This document shows positions 1-10,284 of a DNA stretch of 64,000 nt, in pieces (position 1 is the first letter of the stretch; each line of letters begins with the position of its first letter). The translations under genes were made by a program, and so were the position numbers. Below the pieces are notes generated by a model. It had not been told where the DNA came from, searched no databases, and saw nothing but the letters and a program-made list of their open reading frames with translations. Source of the stretch: Forficula auricularia (lineage: Eukaryota; Arthropoda; Insecta; Dermaptera; Forficulidae); contig JALMQS010000187.1 of the NCBI GenBank assembly GCA_024734495.1, forward strand, positions 7,737,055 to 7,801,054. Direction: 5' to 3'.

Positions 1-1165
1 TTTCGGTTTTTATTGGTAAAATTCATTGCTGAAGACATGGAGGTATCGAGCTAAAAATCAAAAATAGTGATTGATTCTGATCTAATACTTGAGGAATAAA
101 TCCACATTCTATAATGGATTTTTGACGTTTCGGTTTTTATTGGTAACCATTGCTGAAGACATGGAGGTATCGAGTTAAAATCAAAAATAGTGATTGATTC
201 TGATCTAATACTTGAGGAATAACCATTCTATAATGGATTTTTGACGTTTCGGTTTTTATTGGTAACCATTGCTGAAGACATGGAGGAATCGAGTTAAAAA
301 TCAAAATAGTGATTGATTCTGATCTAATACTTGAGGAATAACCATTCTATAATGGATTTTTGACGTTTCGGTTTTTATTGGTAACCATTGCTGAAGACAT
401 GGAGGAATCGAGTTAAAATCAAAAATAGTGATTGATTCTGATCTAATACTTGAGGAATAACCATTCTATAATGGATTTTTAGACGTTTCGGTTTTTATTG
501 GTAACCATTGCCGAAGACATGGAGGTATCGAGTTAAAATCAAAAATATGTGATTGATTCTGATCTAATTGAGTAACAACCATTCTATATTGGATTTTTGA
601 CGTTTCGGTTTTTATTGGTAGCCATTGTTGAAGACATGGAGAATCGAGTTAAAAATCGCAATAGTGATTGATTCTGATCTAATACTTGAGGAATAACCAT
701 TCTATATTGATTTTTGACGTTGTTTTTTATACTGTAACTTCATTGCCAAGACATGGAGGGAAACGGCTTAAAATCAAAATAACGATCGATTCTTATCTAA
801 TACTAGCGGAATAACCTTATTGCATTCCATTTTGATGTTTTGACTATTAATGGCAACCTCTACTGATAACGTGGAAGAATCGACTTAAAATCAAAAAGAC
901 TAAATTATTTTTTGGTAAACAACTCAAGCTTGAGAGCTCCATGTCTTCAGCAATGGTTACCAATAATAATCGAAACGTCAAAAACCTAATGTAGAATTGT
1001 TATTCCTCAAGTATTAGATGAGAATCGATCACTATTTTTGATTTTAACTCGATTCCTCCATGTCTTCAGCAATGGTTACCAATAATAACCGAAATGTCAA
1101 AATTCAATGTAGAATGGTTATTCCTCGACTATTAAATGAGAATCGATCATTATTTTTTACTTAAA
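1..1165. repeat. ~118-bp minisatellite with inverted arms
   Basis: Eight tandem units of 116-124 bp run on the + strand. The word GAAGACATGG or a variant starts near 31, 155, 274, 393, 513, 630, 746 and 864. Units 1-5 are nearly identical and the last three drift. A short palindrome (CTCAAGCTTGAG, 923-934) ends this arm, after which two units follow in reverse orientation (935-1165). The sequence at the arm boundary (about 895-930) recurs at 36,164-36,195, where it directly follows a hAT transposase stop codon. The array is therefore probably the subterminal region of a hAT element that has collapsed into a foldback form. It runs off the left edge of the window. Confidence 0.85.
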
Positions 1166-1800
1166 GTCAACATGAACTGCAAATAGCAAGTGATATCTGA
1201 TTAATAATAAAGGAATAAACATATTAATATTTCAAATGAATTTGGATAAAGTTTAGCAACGATCCGTTGCAGTTTATTTTGTTTTATTACTATTTTAATA
1301 AATCCTCAGCGAGAACAATTTTTATCCGACTAAAGCTCGTCTGTTCTTGTCTTTGACATTCTTGAACTGGAAATATATCTACCAGGCAGGGACTACAAAC
1401 CTTCTTTCGGTACCCTTTTTGAAAAAATCATTCATTTTAATTGCCCCTTGAAACTATGCAACAATTTTATTTCATTTTGCTAACCAATATACCTTTGAAC
1501 ACAAAAAATGTTTTTGTAGAAATATTTGAAATAAGGGATAATAATTTGAAAATTTAAAGATCCTGGAAACTAAAACTAAAGATAAACCATATTTGCCTGG
1601 AAGTATAAAAGAAGAAAGAACTCCGGAAAATGTTCTAAAGAGAATTCAAGTACAAGGGACATAGGAGCTTTTGATTAAAACATATAATTGAAAAAGTCAA
1701 AAATTAAAAATTTATTTAAACGCGAGGCCAATTTGGAAAATAAAACTATAAACCATATTTACCTGAAAGTATAAAAGGATTTCCCCGTTCCAGTCCAACT
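1166..1800. other. AT-rich intergenic DNA with degraded copy of the next ORF
   Basis: No gene is seen. 1555-1700 is a diverged direct copy of 2208-2370, the end of the ORF at 1818-2327 plus its downstream flank, and about 1735-1775 holds a third short fragment of the same sequence. Repeated 3' pieces of one ORF point to a transposon-derived or locally duplicated segment. Confidence 0.5.
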
Positions 1801-1817
1801 TAAGTCCAATATGCACT

Positions 1818-2327
1818 TTGAGTCCAACACCAAAATCAGTGTTCCCTAAGCAAAGTACTCCGCTCAAGATTATGAATACAAGCCTTAATAAGTTGAATTT
1901 ATCTGGGAATTTTCAAGAAACTCAATTTAATTCTTTATTAGACAAGGGTTTTAGTGACTTAAGTTATAATGATACTTACATTAATGCATTTGATTATAAT
2001 TCTGAATTTTTTAATTCAAAAAATGTGAATGATTATCTAGATAATATAAACTCACATTCAGATTTAATGAATATAAAAATTAATCAATCAAGTAATAGTT
2101 CTGAATCAGATATTATATTTGAGAAAACTATATATGACTATGTTCCAAAAATTGTATTTGAAACAAGGGTAAAAAATGGAGAATTTTTTAGATCAATTAA
2201 AAATAAAAACACCAATTTGAAAACTAAAACTAAAGAAGATAGACCATATTTGCCTGAAAGTATAAAAAAGAAAGAACTCAGGAAAAATTTTCTAAAAATA
2301 ATTCACGTACAAGCAAATTATCAATAG
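1818..2327 (+). CDS. Unrecognised Asn/Ser/Lys-rich ORF, probably element-derived
   Basis: I do not recognise this 169-codon open frame. It opens at a TTG. The first real ATG is at 1872 (MNTSLNKLNL...), giving about 151 aa. The middle is rich in Asn, Ser, Asp and Tyr (about residues 40-100). The last 45 residues are strongly basic (KNKNTNLKTKTKED, ESIKKKELRK), which would suit nucleic-acid binding. No signal peptide, membrane segment or catalytic motif is visible. Two truncated and mutated copies of its 3' part lie just upstream (1555-1700 and 1735-1775), so it is probably part of a repeated element or an exon of one. The AT-rich context makes a chance ORF of this length possible but not likely. 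Confidence 0.3.
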   Translation: MSPTPKSVFPKQSTPLKIMNTSLNKLNLSGNFQETQFNSLLDKGFSDLSYNDTYINAFDYNSEFFNSKNVNDYLDNINSHSDLMNIKINQSSNSSESDIIFEKTIYDYVPKIVFETRVKNGEFFRSIKNKNTNLKTKTKEDRPYLPESIKKKELRKNFLKIIHVQANYQ

Positions 2328-2399
2328 GAGCTTGTGATCAAAACATGCCATTGAAAATGTCGAAGAAAATTAAAAGTTTAGTTAAACCCGATGATCTTG

Positions 2400-2850
2400 A
2401 TGACTATGTGTTTCTTGTGTGATTGCCGATTACCGACTAAGTCAGCCGGGCAAGGCTCTATCCACCTAGCTGGCGGGTCAAGAGGCTGCTTGCTTTGCAA
2501 TCACGTCGGGGTCACAAGATATTGTTAGGGCTCTCGTGAGGTGAGTGCTGTGTGGTGCTTTGTGCGCCCCCCATCAAGTCGATGGGGTCCTAACAATCTG
2601 TTGAGTGCAGGTTGTAGATTGCGTGTTCATATAGGGTGTGTGCAGGGGAGGGGCTGCTGGTTGGCATTTGGCCCCTCCAGATTCGCTTGTCCGAATCCGT
2701 TCGCTTCCCAATCGAATCGAGTCGCTTTAATATAGCATGGGTGATAATATTTCACTCATGCTAAACGACACAACGATCCGACTGAGTCATCTAGGGGCCG
2801 TGTCTCAAGGCTCGTCGCCATGAGCAAAAGCGGGCCGCTACACTATGTTT
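2400..2850. repeat. GC-rich island, probable retroelement fragment
   Basis: This ~450-bp block is clearly GC-richer than its AT-rich flanks, with abrupt edges. It has stop codons in all frames beyond short ORFs, including the 64-codon frame at 2541. It contains a strong hairpin at 2733-2763. I infer a fragment of a non-LTR element or SINE with foreign base composition. No tRNA-type A and B boxes can be assigned, and no family name can be supported. Confidence 0.4.
2733..2763. other. 12-bp stem hairpin
   Basis: TAGCATGGGTGA (2733-2744) pairs with TCACTCATGCTA (2752-2763) with one G-T pair and a 7-nt AT loop. There is no T-run after it, so it is not an obvious terminator. It may be an RNA structure of the GC-rich element that contains it. 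Confidence 0.6.
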
Positions 2851-3527
2851 GAAGTAATCCATTTTTTAGGCAAATGGTTAAATTTTGTAAAAGTGAAAAA
2901 ACTCCTTCCAGATATTAAAATTACAAATGAATCCTGAAACTCGAAAATACAGGGAGAGATTGGTTATTCAAAAAATTTAACCCAAAATTGGTATTGAAGG
3001 AGGAGAGTGCTAAAGCAAAATGCTCAAATACGTGTTTTTGTATTTTTATACTTCACTTTTTAAGCAAAAGCTAAATCCCTACTTTATGAAATCAATTTAA
3101 AATAAATTATGTTGCAAATTTGATTTTTCAAAAATAGCTTCCCCTCAATCTCGCTGGAATCAAATATCGAAAAACGTCTCTAAATTTTTTTTACTAATTT
3201 GATAAAGATACCTAGATCGAAATATGAACCCCATAAGTTGAAAAACATGTGAGGTAAAAAGCCTTTTGTCTATAGAATAAGACCCCAAAATCAAAAATCA
3301 CACATTTTTTGCTTCAGGGGTAAAATTTGAATAAACCTATGTACTAAAATCTTGATGAGAACACTTGAAATATTCCAAAAAAAAATTACCCCAAAATGAT
3401 GCTCCCTTTTAGGGGCAAATAGAGCAACATACTCAAATATATTTTTTGTATTCAGTGGTGTGCTGTCCATGGATGCTGTGGATGCAGCGCATCCATAAAA
3501 CTTCATACATTTAAAGTATTTTCAAGT
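2851..3527. other. AT-rich intergenic DNA with a hAT-like terminus
   Basis: No gene is seen. At about 3455 a CAGTGGTGTGCTGTCC end followed by GATGCAGCGCATCC resembles a hAT terminal inverted repeat. A related end in the opposite orientation lies at about 7000-7040, but the flanks do not form a matching target duplication, so these are probably two separate relics. Confidence 0.35.
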
Positions 3528-3535
3528 GTATAGGT

Positions 3536-4630
3536 AAGGTGACCAACTATACTCATTTACTGAGTTTTGTACTCTTTTTAAAGGTTTTTCTATGTATAGT
3601 AGACTAACTTGAGACGATGACGAGTTTTGTACCTTTTTCAGAACTGCTCTTTTCAAATCCTGTACTCTGAAAGTACTCATTTGTATAATTTTTTATACTC
3701 ATTACGATATAAAGTCAGAACCCGCGTTTATTTTATTCACAGTCAGCCGTCGTTGTTTCATAAAATTACTCTTTACAAATTACAGATAAAATTTCAGCAG
3801 CAGAAGTTTGTATTATATTAAACGATTTCATACTACAATGTAAATCACGATTTTAATGATGGATTTTTACCACTAATTCTAAAGAATAAACTGACCGTTT
3901 TGGAAGATTCCAATCCCGGAATAAAAATGAATTTTTAAAAGAAGTTAAAATTTTTTATAAAATTTGCTATGAATATATCGAACAATGGATAGTAATAATA
4001 AATAATATCAATAACGATATTAACTTTAGAGCATTAAATTGTTTCAAATGGACCCTTCTAAATAGTAAAATTGAATGGAAAGAAGTTTTTCAGCAGTCGA
4101 ATTTGTAATGAAGGAAGTAAAAGATATTGTTATTAATGACAATTTTCTCTTTGAAGAAATTCGAAGAGTAAATTTATATTTAAATGAAGAAAAATTGAAG
4201 AAATGGAACGATGAGAAAATAGAACTTGACAAAAGATGGGTAGAAATCTTTCGGCATTTTAGAGTAGAACATATCCCACATGAAAATTTAAAAGTTTTAA
4301 TAGAAATTTCCTTATGTTGTCCAGGCACTAATGCTGCTGTTGAAAGGGTATTTTCACTAGGGAATGATTATTGGAGCAGTGAGAAGTCGCAACTTTCTGT
4401 AAAAACATTATCTGCCGTCTTAACAGTCAAATTTAATATGCAAAATGAAAGTTGATCGGATGTGGCTACATTATTAGACGAACATCCTCATTTAGCAAAA
4501 AAAATCCACTCCGAAGAAAAATATGTTTTTAAAAGAAAATAAAGTTTTTATCGTTTTTTCTTCTTTTTTTTCACCTATGAAATACGTGCAAAGTGTACTC
4601 TTTTTGAACAAAAAATAGTTGGTCACCTTA
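3536..4630 (+). mobile_element. hAT transposon, non-autonomous, with intact ends
   Basis: The element is bounded by inverted ends AAGGTGACCAACTAT (3536-3550) and ATAGTTGGTCACCTT (4615-4629). A perfect 8-bp target duplication, GTATAGGT, flanks it at 3528-3535 and 4631-4638. At 1.1 kb it keeps only the C-terminal part of a transposase (4075-4542), so it is an internally deleted copy. The exact duplication shows one clean insertion with both edges preserved. Confidence 0.85.
4075..4542 (+). pseudogene. hAT transposase C-terminal dimerisation domain, broken
   Basis: The first 126 codons (4075-4455) end in the hATC dimerisation motif. The segment CPGTNAAVERVFSLGNDYW, then SSEKSQLSVKTL and AVLTVKFN, is the Cys/Pro-Asn-Glu-Arg-Phe-Ser core followed by the second helix. 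An in-frame TGA at 4453-4455 interrupts it. The same frame resumes as SDVATLLDEHPHLAKKIH and runs to a TAA at 4540-4542, so the reading frame is otherwise preserved. The DDE catalytic core is absent, so no activity is possible from this copy. It lies centrally in the 3536-4630 element, in the orientation of its left-to-right ends. Confidence 0.85.
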
Positions 4631-4638
4631 GTATAGGT

Positions 4639-5480
4639 CTAATAGTTTTTGAGTTATGGGGGGGTCGAAATAACTCGAAATGGTTCGTATATGTGCGTCG
4701 CCCGTTTTTCCGAACTTTGTCGTGTGTCTAGATCTACTAAGGTCACTAATAGTGACACATATAGTACATTCTGATATTAATGTCTAAGGGTGTATCATTA
4801 GTTTTTGATAAAATCAATTAAACTATATTTGAAATAATACAATATTTAAGGTGAACACTATGAAGTGTTCTGTCCCTCTTCTTTGATCCCAAAACGGGCT
4901 GAAAAGCATGTTGTAATAAGATCTAGCGTGATAAAGAGGATATAAAATTTGTTTTCCAGATAACGATTCTGGAGAATTCTATACTAAGATTTTTATATAA
5001 TGAAATTTTTCAACAAAAAAAAAGGCCGATTTCCCCTTCTCGGCATAAATCAGGCCAATGAGTCATTTCACGTTTAACTTTTAAACTGGAAACATCTGTC
5101 TCTCCCTCGATGCTGTTGTTTAACAGTATTTTATAAAATTTTGTAATTTTTTTATTTAAACTATTTTATTTTTAATCAAAGTCCATGATCTGATATTTTA
5201 TAATCATTATTTAAAAGAAATAAAAATATTTATAGAAAAAACCAAAATAATCATTCGATTAAAATTTAAATATGATTTTTTATTTCAGATAAAATGAATA
5301 CAAATAACTTTTAAATTTCAAATTCTTATCCTTTTTACGAGCTACAAAGCTTTGATAGACGGACTTGCATTTTAGCGACACTATTAGATTCAATTTTTAC
5401 TTTTTTAACGGAATGTAAACAATAGTCTAAGGAGAAAATTATATATATATATGGCCATTCCTAGAATAATAGAAAGTACC
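4639..5480. other. AT-rich intergenic DNA
   Basis: No gene, RNA or clear repeat boundary is seen. The sequence is low-complexity AT, with a short G-run near 4660 and a TA microsatellite near 5442-5452. Confidence 0.5.
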
Positions 5481-5484
5481 TTGA

Positions 5485-6270
5485 GGCACCGAGCGATGCT
5501 CGGTAACTTCTTCCTTCAGTTAAAATCTTTATTTTAATAATATTTTTAATTTAAAATTCTGATAAAAAGGTCGATTTTTATTTGAGAGCCGTTTTCAAAT
5601 TAAAAAAATACAAATACTAGTATATCTATATAGTATTCGACCACTGTAACCACAACCTCCACCCTGCTCGACCCCACCCCCGAAACCTCTCCCTACCCCC
5701 GGATCACCCACCACTGCCCCCCACCTTCTGCACCTCCCACATCCACCACATCCACCCCCGCTCCGCATCAAGATCGCTTTCTCATCCTCAAAACTTGTTA
5801 ATAGAGTTTGCTTCATCAAAATCGTTAGAGCCGTTTTTAAAATAAAAAAAAAAAAAAAAAAAATACTTATATATTTATGCGGGGGTGACCGAGCTTTGAT
5901 CGGGTTTAGTTAATGCTTAGCAACAACACACCACAATCACAATACTTCTTCAAGGCCTTTGAGAATAAAGGATTAACCCGACCCATTGTCTGTCTTGGTA
6001 CAAAAGAAAAGATAAACCCTTTTTAAATCCCTAAGATTTGCATTTTTCTACCTGAGAATAATTAATTTGATTACGAAAAAACCCCATCAAAAACAATTTT
6101 GTCGAAGATGAGATTGTGACAGATCGAATTGTCACCCCAAAAACCACCCTAAACCGTGAATTTCGTCAAAATCGGTAGAGTCGTTTTCAAAATAGAACCA
6201 AGATACAAATATATACTAGTATATAAATAAATATACAATTTTTGCTCGTTTAATAAGAGTAGATAGATTA
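5485..6270. repeat. Hairpin-headed interspersed repeat, copy 1
   Basis: It starts with the perfect hairpin ACCGAGCGATGCTCGGT (5488-5504). A C-rich stretch follows (about 5640-5765), then a block ending in AAATCGGTAGAGTCGTTTTC and a TATA-rich tail. The same series recurs at 34,049-34,830 with high similarity, including the C-rich and terminal blocks. Related copies start at 10,294 and 33,460. The fixed head and simple TA-rich tail suggest a short non-LTR derived family. The antisense ORF over the C-rich part (5595-5819) is not a gene. Confidence 0.65.
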
Positions 6271-6790
6271 AGAAATTAATCTCGAATAGTTGAACTTGTA
6301 TTTGTCATCCTTGCAATACACCATAGCTCGAAAGAAAGAAAGAGCTCTTTGTAGTTATTTTCATCCATCAGCTTCTAATGAATCACTCACCCTCACATTA
6401 AATAATAAAAAAGTGAAATCTTTTTCAAGACTCTGTACACTAGAGCTTCCCTAGTAATTATTAATAAACTTAAATATAAATTATTCATTTTGTGGCTATA
6501 CTATAACATCCTCATAAAATCTCAATAGAATAATTCAAAAAATATTTTCTGTCATTTGAACCAGATATTACAAAATCTGATTATTAGGTATTATGTATTG
6601 ATACAAAAGAACTTTTTGACTTTCCGTTCTTGGGTTATCGTGGGTATCGGAATTCAGACACACAAAGAGAAAAAAACTAGTTGAAAAATATTTTTCTCCG
6701 CGTTTCTGACATTTTAAAGCACAATGAGCAAAAATCTATTTTTATGCGTGATTTAATACATTTTATACCTTCTGCGAGCGGGTCAGTCAG
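6271..6790. other. AT-rich DNA with one relic of an intronic repeat family
   Basis: No gene is seen. About 6600-6735 is the reverse-strand copy of a repeat also found at 17,216-17,395, 17,399-17,630 and 21,846-22,060. Shared words include the complements of CCGATACCCACG and AAATGTCTGAAACG. Confidence 0.45.
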
Positions 6791-6798
6791 TTTTCAAC

Positions 6799-7040
6799 TA
6801 TGAAAAGAATTGAAACATCACCAGAAGAAGGTGTAGTAAATATAGATTATCCGCTCTGTTTATATATCGCAATTGATAAAAAATCTAATGTTAAATTTGA
6901 AAAAAATAACCAAAAATTCTATGATGCGTTTATCGATAAATTTTGCAAAAAGAAGCGAAGAATAAAATGAAATAAAAAAAAATGAAGGTCTATTTTTTGG
7001 ACAGCATCCCCTGGTTGAAAAGTCACCGCCCTCCACTGAT
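6799..7040 (+). pseudogene. hAT transposase C-terminal tail and right terminus, relic
   Basis: An open frame starting at 6799 encodes a short basic tail, ending NQKFYDAFIDKFCKKKRRIK, then a stop at about 6968. This resembles the extreme C-terminus of hAT transposases (FY-D-x-I-x-K-F then basic). It is followed after ~70 bp by a terminus-like sequence ending CCACTG (about 7000-7040). The rest of the transposase is missing. The match is short, so this call is moderate. Confidence 0.45.
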
Positions 7041-7288
7041 ATATATTGTATATATATATACAGAATGTTGTATCAAAGAAAAATGATGTTTGTAAAATTA
7101 TTCGAATAAAATTATTTGTAGTAGTTATATATATTGATAATGAGGTTGTCCTCTGCTTGATGAAAATAAATATTTACATAATATAAATATGTGTATAAAT
7201 ACATAGTTTATTTGTTAGAGCTATAGACAATAGTTTCGAAGGTTTGAGAATTGATTCATCAATCTTTAATAGATAAATTGGTCTTTTA

Positions 7289-7531
7289 ACCGACTTCAAA
7301 AAAGGAGGTGGTTATATCAATTCGACTGATTTTTTTTTGTATCTATGTTACTTGATTTCTTCGCCGATTGTGAACCGATTTTGATGATTTTTTTTGCATT
7401 GGGTTCTGTATAATCCAATCTTCAAAACACTTCTGAATCGCAGATTTTGGTATATCATTTAGCTCCTTTAGCGATTTTGTATTTATTCCTTCAATGGTCA
7501 TGAAACGTTTTTCTTTAATTGTTTTTTTCAT
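7289..7531 (-). pseudogene. Mariner-like transposase C-terminal remnant beside a CCGACTTC-type repeat end
   Basis: On the minus strand, 7531-7440 reads KSLKELNDIPKSAIQKCFEDW. This matches the last helix region of mariner transposases, where a SL-x-x-L-x-x-IP-x-x-x-FQKCF-x-x-W pattern is typical. The frame then runs into unrelated residues where it abuts a second repeat, whose end is ACCGACTTCAAAAAA at 7290-7304. The same terminal word caps the foldback elements at 37,601 and 39,301. Only about 30 transposase residues survive. Confidence 0.45.
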
Positions 7532-7574
7532 CTTTAGAATGAGAAGAGTAAATGTTTAATTAGATATAGTTATA

Positions 7575-7705
7575 TAATTAATCAAATTAATTGGCCTACG
7601 ATTCTTATCTAATACTTAAAGAATAACCATTTTACATTGCATTTTCATCGTTTCAATTATTATTAGTAACCAGTCCTGAAGACATTGAAGAATCGGTTTA
7701 AAACC
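7575..7705 (+). repeat. Solitary degenerate unit of the ~118-bp minisatellite
   Basis: The order of words (TCTTATCTAATACTTAAAG, AATAACC, TTATTAGTAACC, GAAGACATTGAAGAATCG) matches one unit of the arrays at 1-1165 and 36,190-36,720, with many substitutions. Confidence 0.6.
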
Positions 7706-8703
7706 AGGTTTCAATTTTGGAAAAAAATATTTTGATAAGTTTTTTAATTAAACTAATTATTAACAAGAGTGGTTCAATGAAAATAAATCATGTGGTTGAA
7801 TCAAAATAAAACATGTGGTTGATATATATAAACAATAATTAAAAACAAGCAAATTTCCGGACGAAGCTCGGTTTTCCAGATAGTAAATATTCCAGCCAAA
7901 ACATTTCTCTTAAAAAAACAGTTAAATTCGCCAAGAATAATTAAGTGGACAAAATAGTACATTCAATTAAAATGAATTCTTGCCATTTTGAATGAAAATC
8001 TAGATGAGATGTGTGGATTCTAAATTTTCAATTTAAATTATTTTCATGAAACGTGGCTGGTCATGAATTTAGTTCATTTACCCCAACGGCCATTTCAACT
8101 CAATTCATTTTTACCAATGTTTTTCAATTCTACTTTGTGGTTATATTTTAATAAAAAAGTCCAACATTTTTTCCAGCTATTTTTTTCTCTGAGCCTCCCC
8201 TAAAATATTCAAACTCCGGCGGCCATGGTTTTCTTTATAGCCCAAAGACCAGCTCTGGGCAATTTTCTAGTTGCAATGTCTTTAAGATTATTCTACCAAA
8301 AATTAATATTTACATTTAATTTTTGTTTATTATTATTTTTTTAATATTTAACTCAAAATTTGTTAATCATAATATCACAATTTTTGACCAACTTTCACTG
8401 GGTTGATTTTCTTGAAATATTGCACACATACCTATGTATTTCCGATGACAATAGAATATCATATAAAATTTTGGTGACCCCTCTAAGATTTTGCTCACTG
8501 TACCTTAAAATTGTTAGTCAATCAAAGCTCTTTGGATATCTCTGAAAAGGCCTTCATGAGTAGAGTTCAAATTGTAACCATTTGAAATAAGCCCCTCCCT
8601 ACCGACTAGAAGTGTTTAGAAGAGCATCTTCTAGATCCATAGAAATTCATCTAGAATCAACAAGATATAGAATATGCGAACAATCAAAGCTCTACTAGAC
8701 GTC
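7706..8703. other. AT-rich intergenic DNA
   Basis: No supported gene, RNA or repeat boundary is seen. The 61-codon ORF at 8360-8545 has no recognisable features. Confidence 0.5.
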
Positions 8704-8711
8704 TCCTAGAC

Positions 8712-9663
8712 CAGCGATTCTTAATAGGGGGGCCGCTGGAAGCATGTAGGGTGTAGGGGGGGTCGCGATAATATTAGAATTTTTTAAGTTTTTATATCTT
8801 TACAAAAAAAAAATGATGGATTCTGTGAAAGTTGTAAATTTTATAAAAGCGAATGCCCTTAACTCAAGGCTATTTTCGGCTCTGTGTGAAGAAGTTGGCG
8901 CCGAACATGCGTCACTCTTACTTCACACAGAAGTTAGATGGCTGTCGAGAGCGAAAGTCTTAGTTCGTTTACTGGAACTGAAAACGGAAGGGGAAATATT
9001 TCTAAATGATAAAAAAATCAAATTTGGCCAATTATTTCAAGGACAAAAATCGGATTGCAAAACTTTCTTACTTGGCAGACATCTTCACCATTTTAAACCG
9101 ACTAAATTTATCTATGCAAGGAAATCAACACAACATTTTTTCTAAAATAGAGGCGATGAAAATGAAACTTCGTAGGTACATGGGTTCGAAGAATAGAATC
9201 GAATGTTTTCGAAATGTTACCAAATTATTCTAAAATGATTAGAGATAATTGTGAATTTGATAAAGAACATACAAATTATTTACTTAATTCAATGTCATCT
9301 CCAAAAATTAATTGAAAAATTTGAAAAATATTTTCCAAATAATGAAATTGATAGCAGAAAATTGTGGATTCCAGATCCCTATACTAACTGGGATAATACC
9401 AATTTATCACCAACCCACGATGACACTCTGATTGAATTGATAAAGGATTTAAGTTTGAATTCACTATATACATAAGTTTTGCTTTTTTATTTATGAATTA
9501 TTGTTACATTTGAGAGTTTTTTTACGAGTAATTACGAGTATGTTACCTTATTGGGGGGGGGGGGGGATACTGGCCTCGAAAATATTTTAGGATTTTAAGG
9601 GAACCGCGAATATACTTTCGGATTTTAAGGGGGTCGTGACTAATAAAAGGTTAAGAACCACTG
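8712..9663 (+). mobile_element. hAT transposon (ZBED5/Charlie-like), defective
   Basis: The ends are imperfect inverted repeats: CAGCGATTCTTAATA on the left, and on the right the complement of CAGTGGTTCTTAACC. A perfect 8-bp target duplication, TCCTAGAC, lies at 8704-8711 and 9664-9671. The interior carries transposase fragments of the same strand (8813-9476). CAGTGGTTCTTAACC is the usual terminus of Charlie-type hAT elements. A poly-G run sits at about 9556-9567. Confidence 0.88.
8813..9476 (+). pseudogene. hAT transposase (ZBED5-like) with frameshifts
   Basis: Three overlapping or adjacent frames make one ancestral protein. The first (8813 to about 9045) contains VKVVNFIKANALNSRLF and HASLLLHTEVRWLSRAKVL, the hallmark LCEE-x-GAEH...LLLHTEVRWLSRGKVL region of ZBED5/Charlie hAT transposases. 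The second (from about 9020) continues with KLSYLADIFTILNRLNLSMQ. The third (9251-9475) has LIEKFEKYFPNN and WIPDPYTN. At least two frameshifts separate them, and the N-terminal BED finger and the hATC domain are missing. It is a dead copy within the 8712-9663 element. Confidence 0.85.
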
Positions 9664-9756
9664 TCCTAGACCACCAGCAAGATAAGCAAGATGAGCAATG
9701 TGTCTTTAAAATGTCTAGAAGATATCTTGGTGTTATCTGTGATTAATTATTGTTTT

Positions 9757-10063
9757 TTTTAATACAATCGAATGCAAGAAGGGGTGCACCAGTAAAGATG
9801 CAGCCCCTATGGATCTCGAAAGACCCTTGCATTACCGAAGAGAAGGGAAAGTTGATAAAGTGAGAGGGTGTAGTCGTAGGTGTTTATGCACTCTGGTTTT
9901 GAAGGTTTGAAGATTATAAGTGCTGGGAAAGATGGAGGCTGGAAGAGAGTTCCAGTTCCTTGAAGTCATGGGGATATACGTGTTGGCGAATGAAGTGGTC
10001 CGTCACTTTTCTAATTTGACCGCGAAAGAGTGTTGGGAGTCGGCAAAACGCGTGCTACGTGTT
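9757..10063 (-). mobile_element. 5'-truncated non-LTR retrotransposon tail (same family as 57,759-60,013)
   Basis: This is the reverse complement of the last ~300 bp of the LINE at 57,759-60,013, starting with the same 3' terminus (complement of TTGCATTCGATTG). Minus-strand translation gives the end of the reverse transcriptase ORF, including FANTYIPMTSRNWNSLPASI and a TFKTRVHKHLRLHP tail. The opposite-strand ORF at 9920-10,126 is a shadow. The 5' truncation is typical of LINE insertion. Confidence 0.85.
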
Positions 10064-10284
10064 TTCCCACTTAAAGATTTTAAATTATTATTTTTTTGTT
10101 TGTTTATTTTTATTTCGAAAATCTAATTAATCATTTTCCAAAAAGCACGATTTCACTTAAATTCTTATCTAATTCAGAAATACTTTGAATTTCTGTAATT
10201 AATTTGAAACTCTGCTGAACAGCTCACATCTCATTCCTAAGATCTGCAGAGCCGTTTAGTGTTCTCGTCCGCTTTAAAGAACAA

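Noticed and set aside
2541..2735. 64-codon ORF in the GC-rich island
   Set aside because: Composition-driven, with no motif. Short open frames are expected in GC-rich sequence.
5595..5819. Gly/Cys-rich minus-strand ORF
   Set aside because: It is the complement of a C-rich simple stretch in an interspersed repeat that recurs at 34,190.
3455..7038. A single 3.6-kb hAT element between the CAGTGG ends at 3455 and 7038
   Set aside because: No matching 8-bp target duplication at the two ends, and a complete hAT and other repeats lie between. Two separate relics explain it better.
9920..10126. Plus-strand ORF similar to the minus-strand ORF at 59,652-59,849
   Set aside because: Both are antisense shadows of the same LINE C-terminus. 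Their similarity reflects the LINE and not a gene family.
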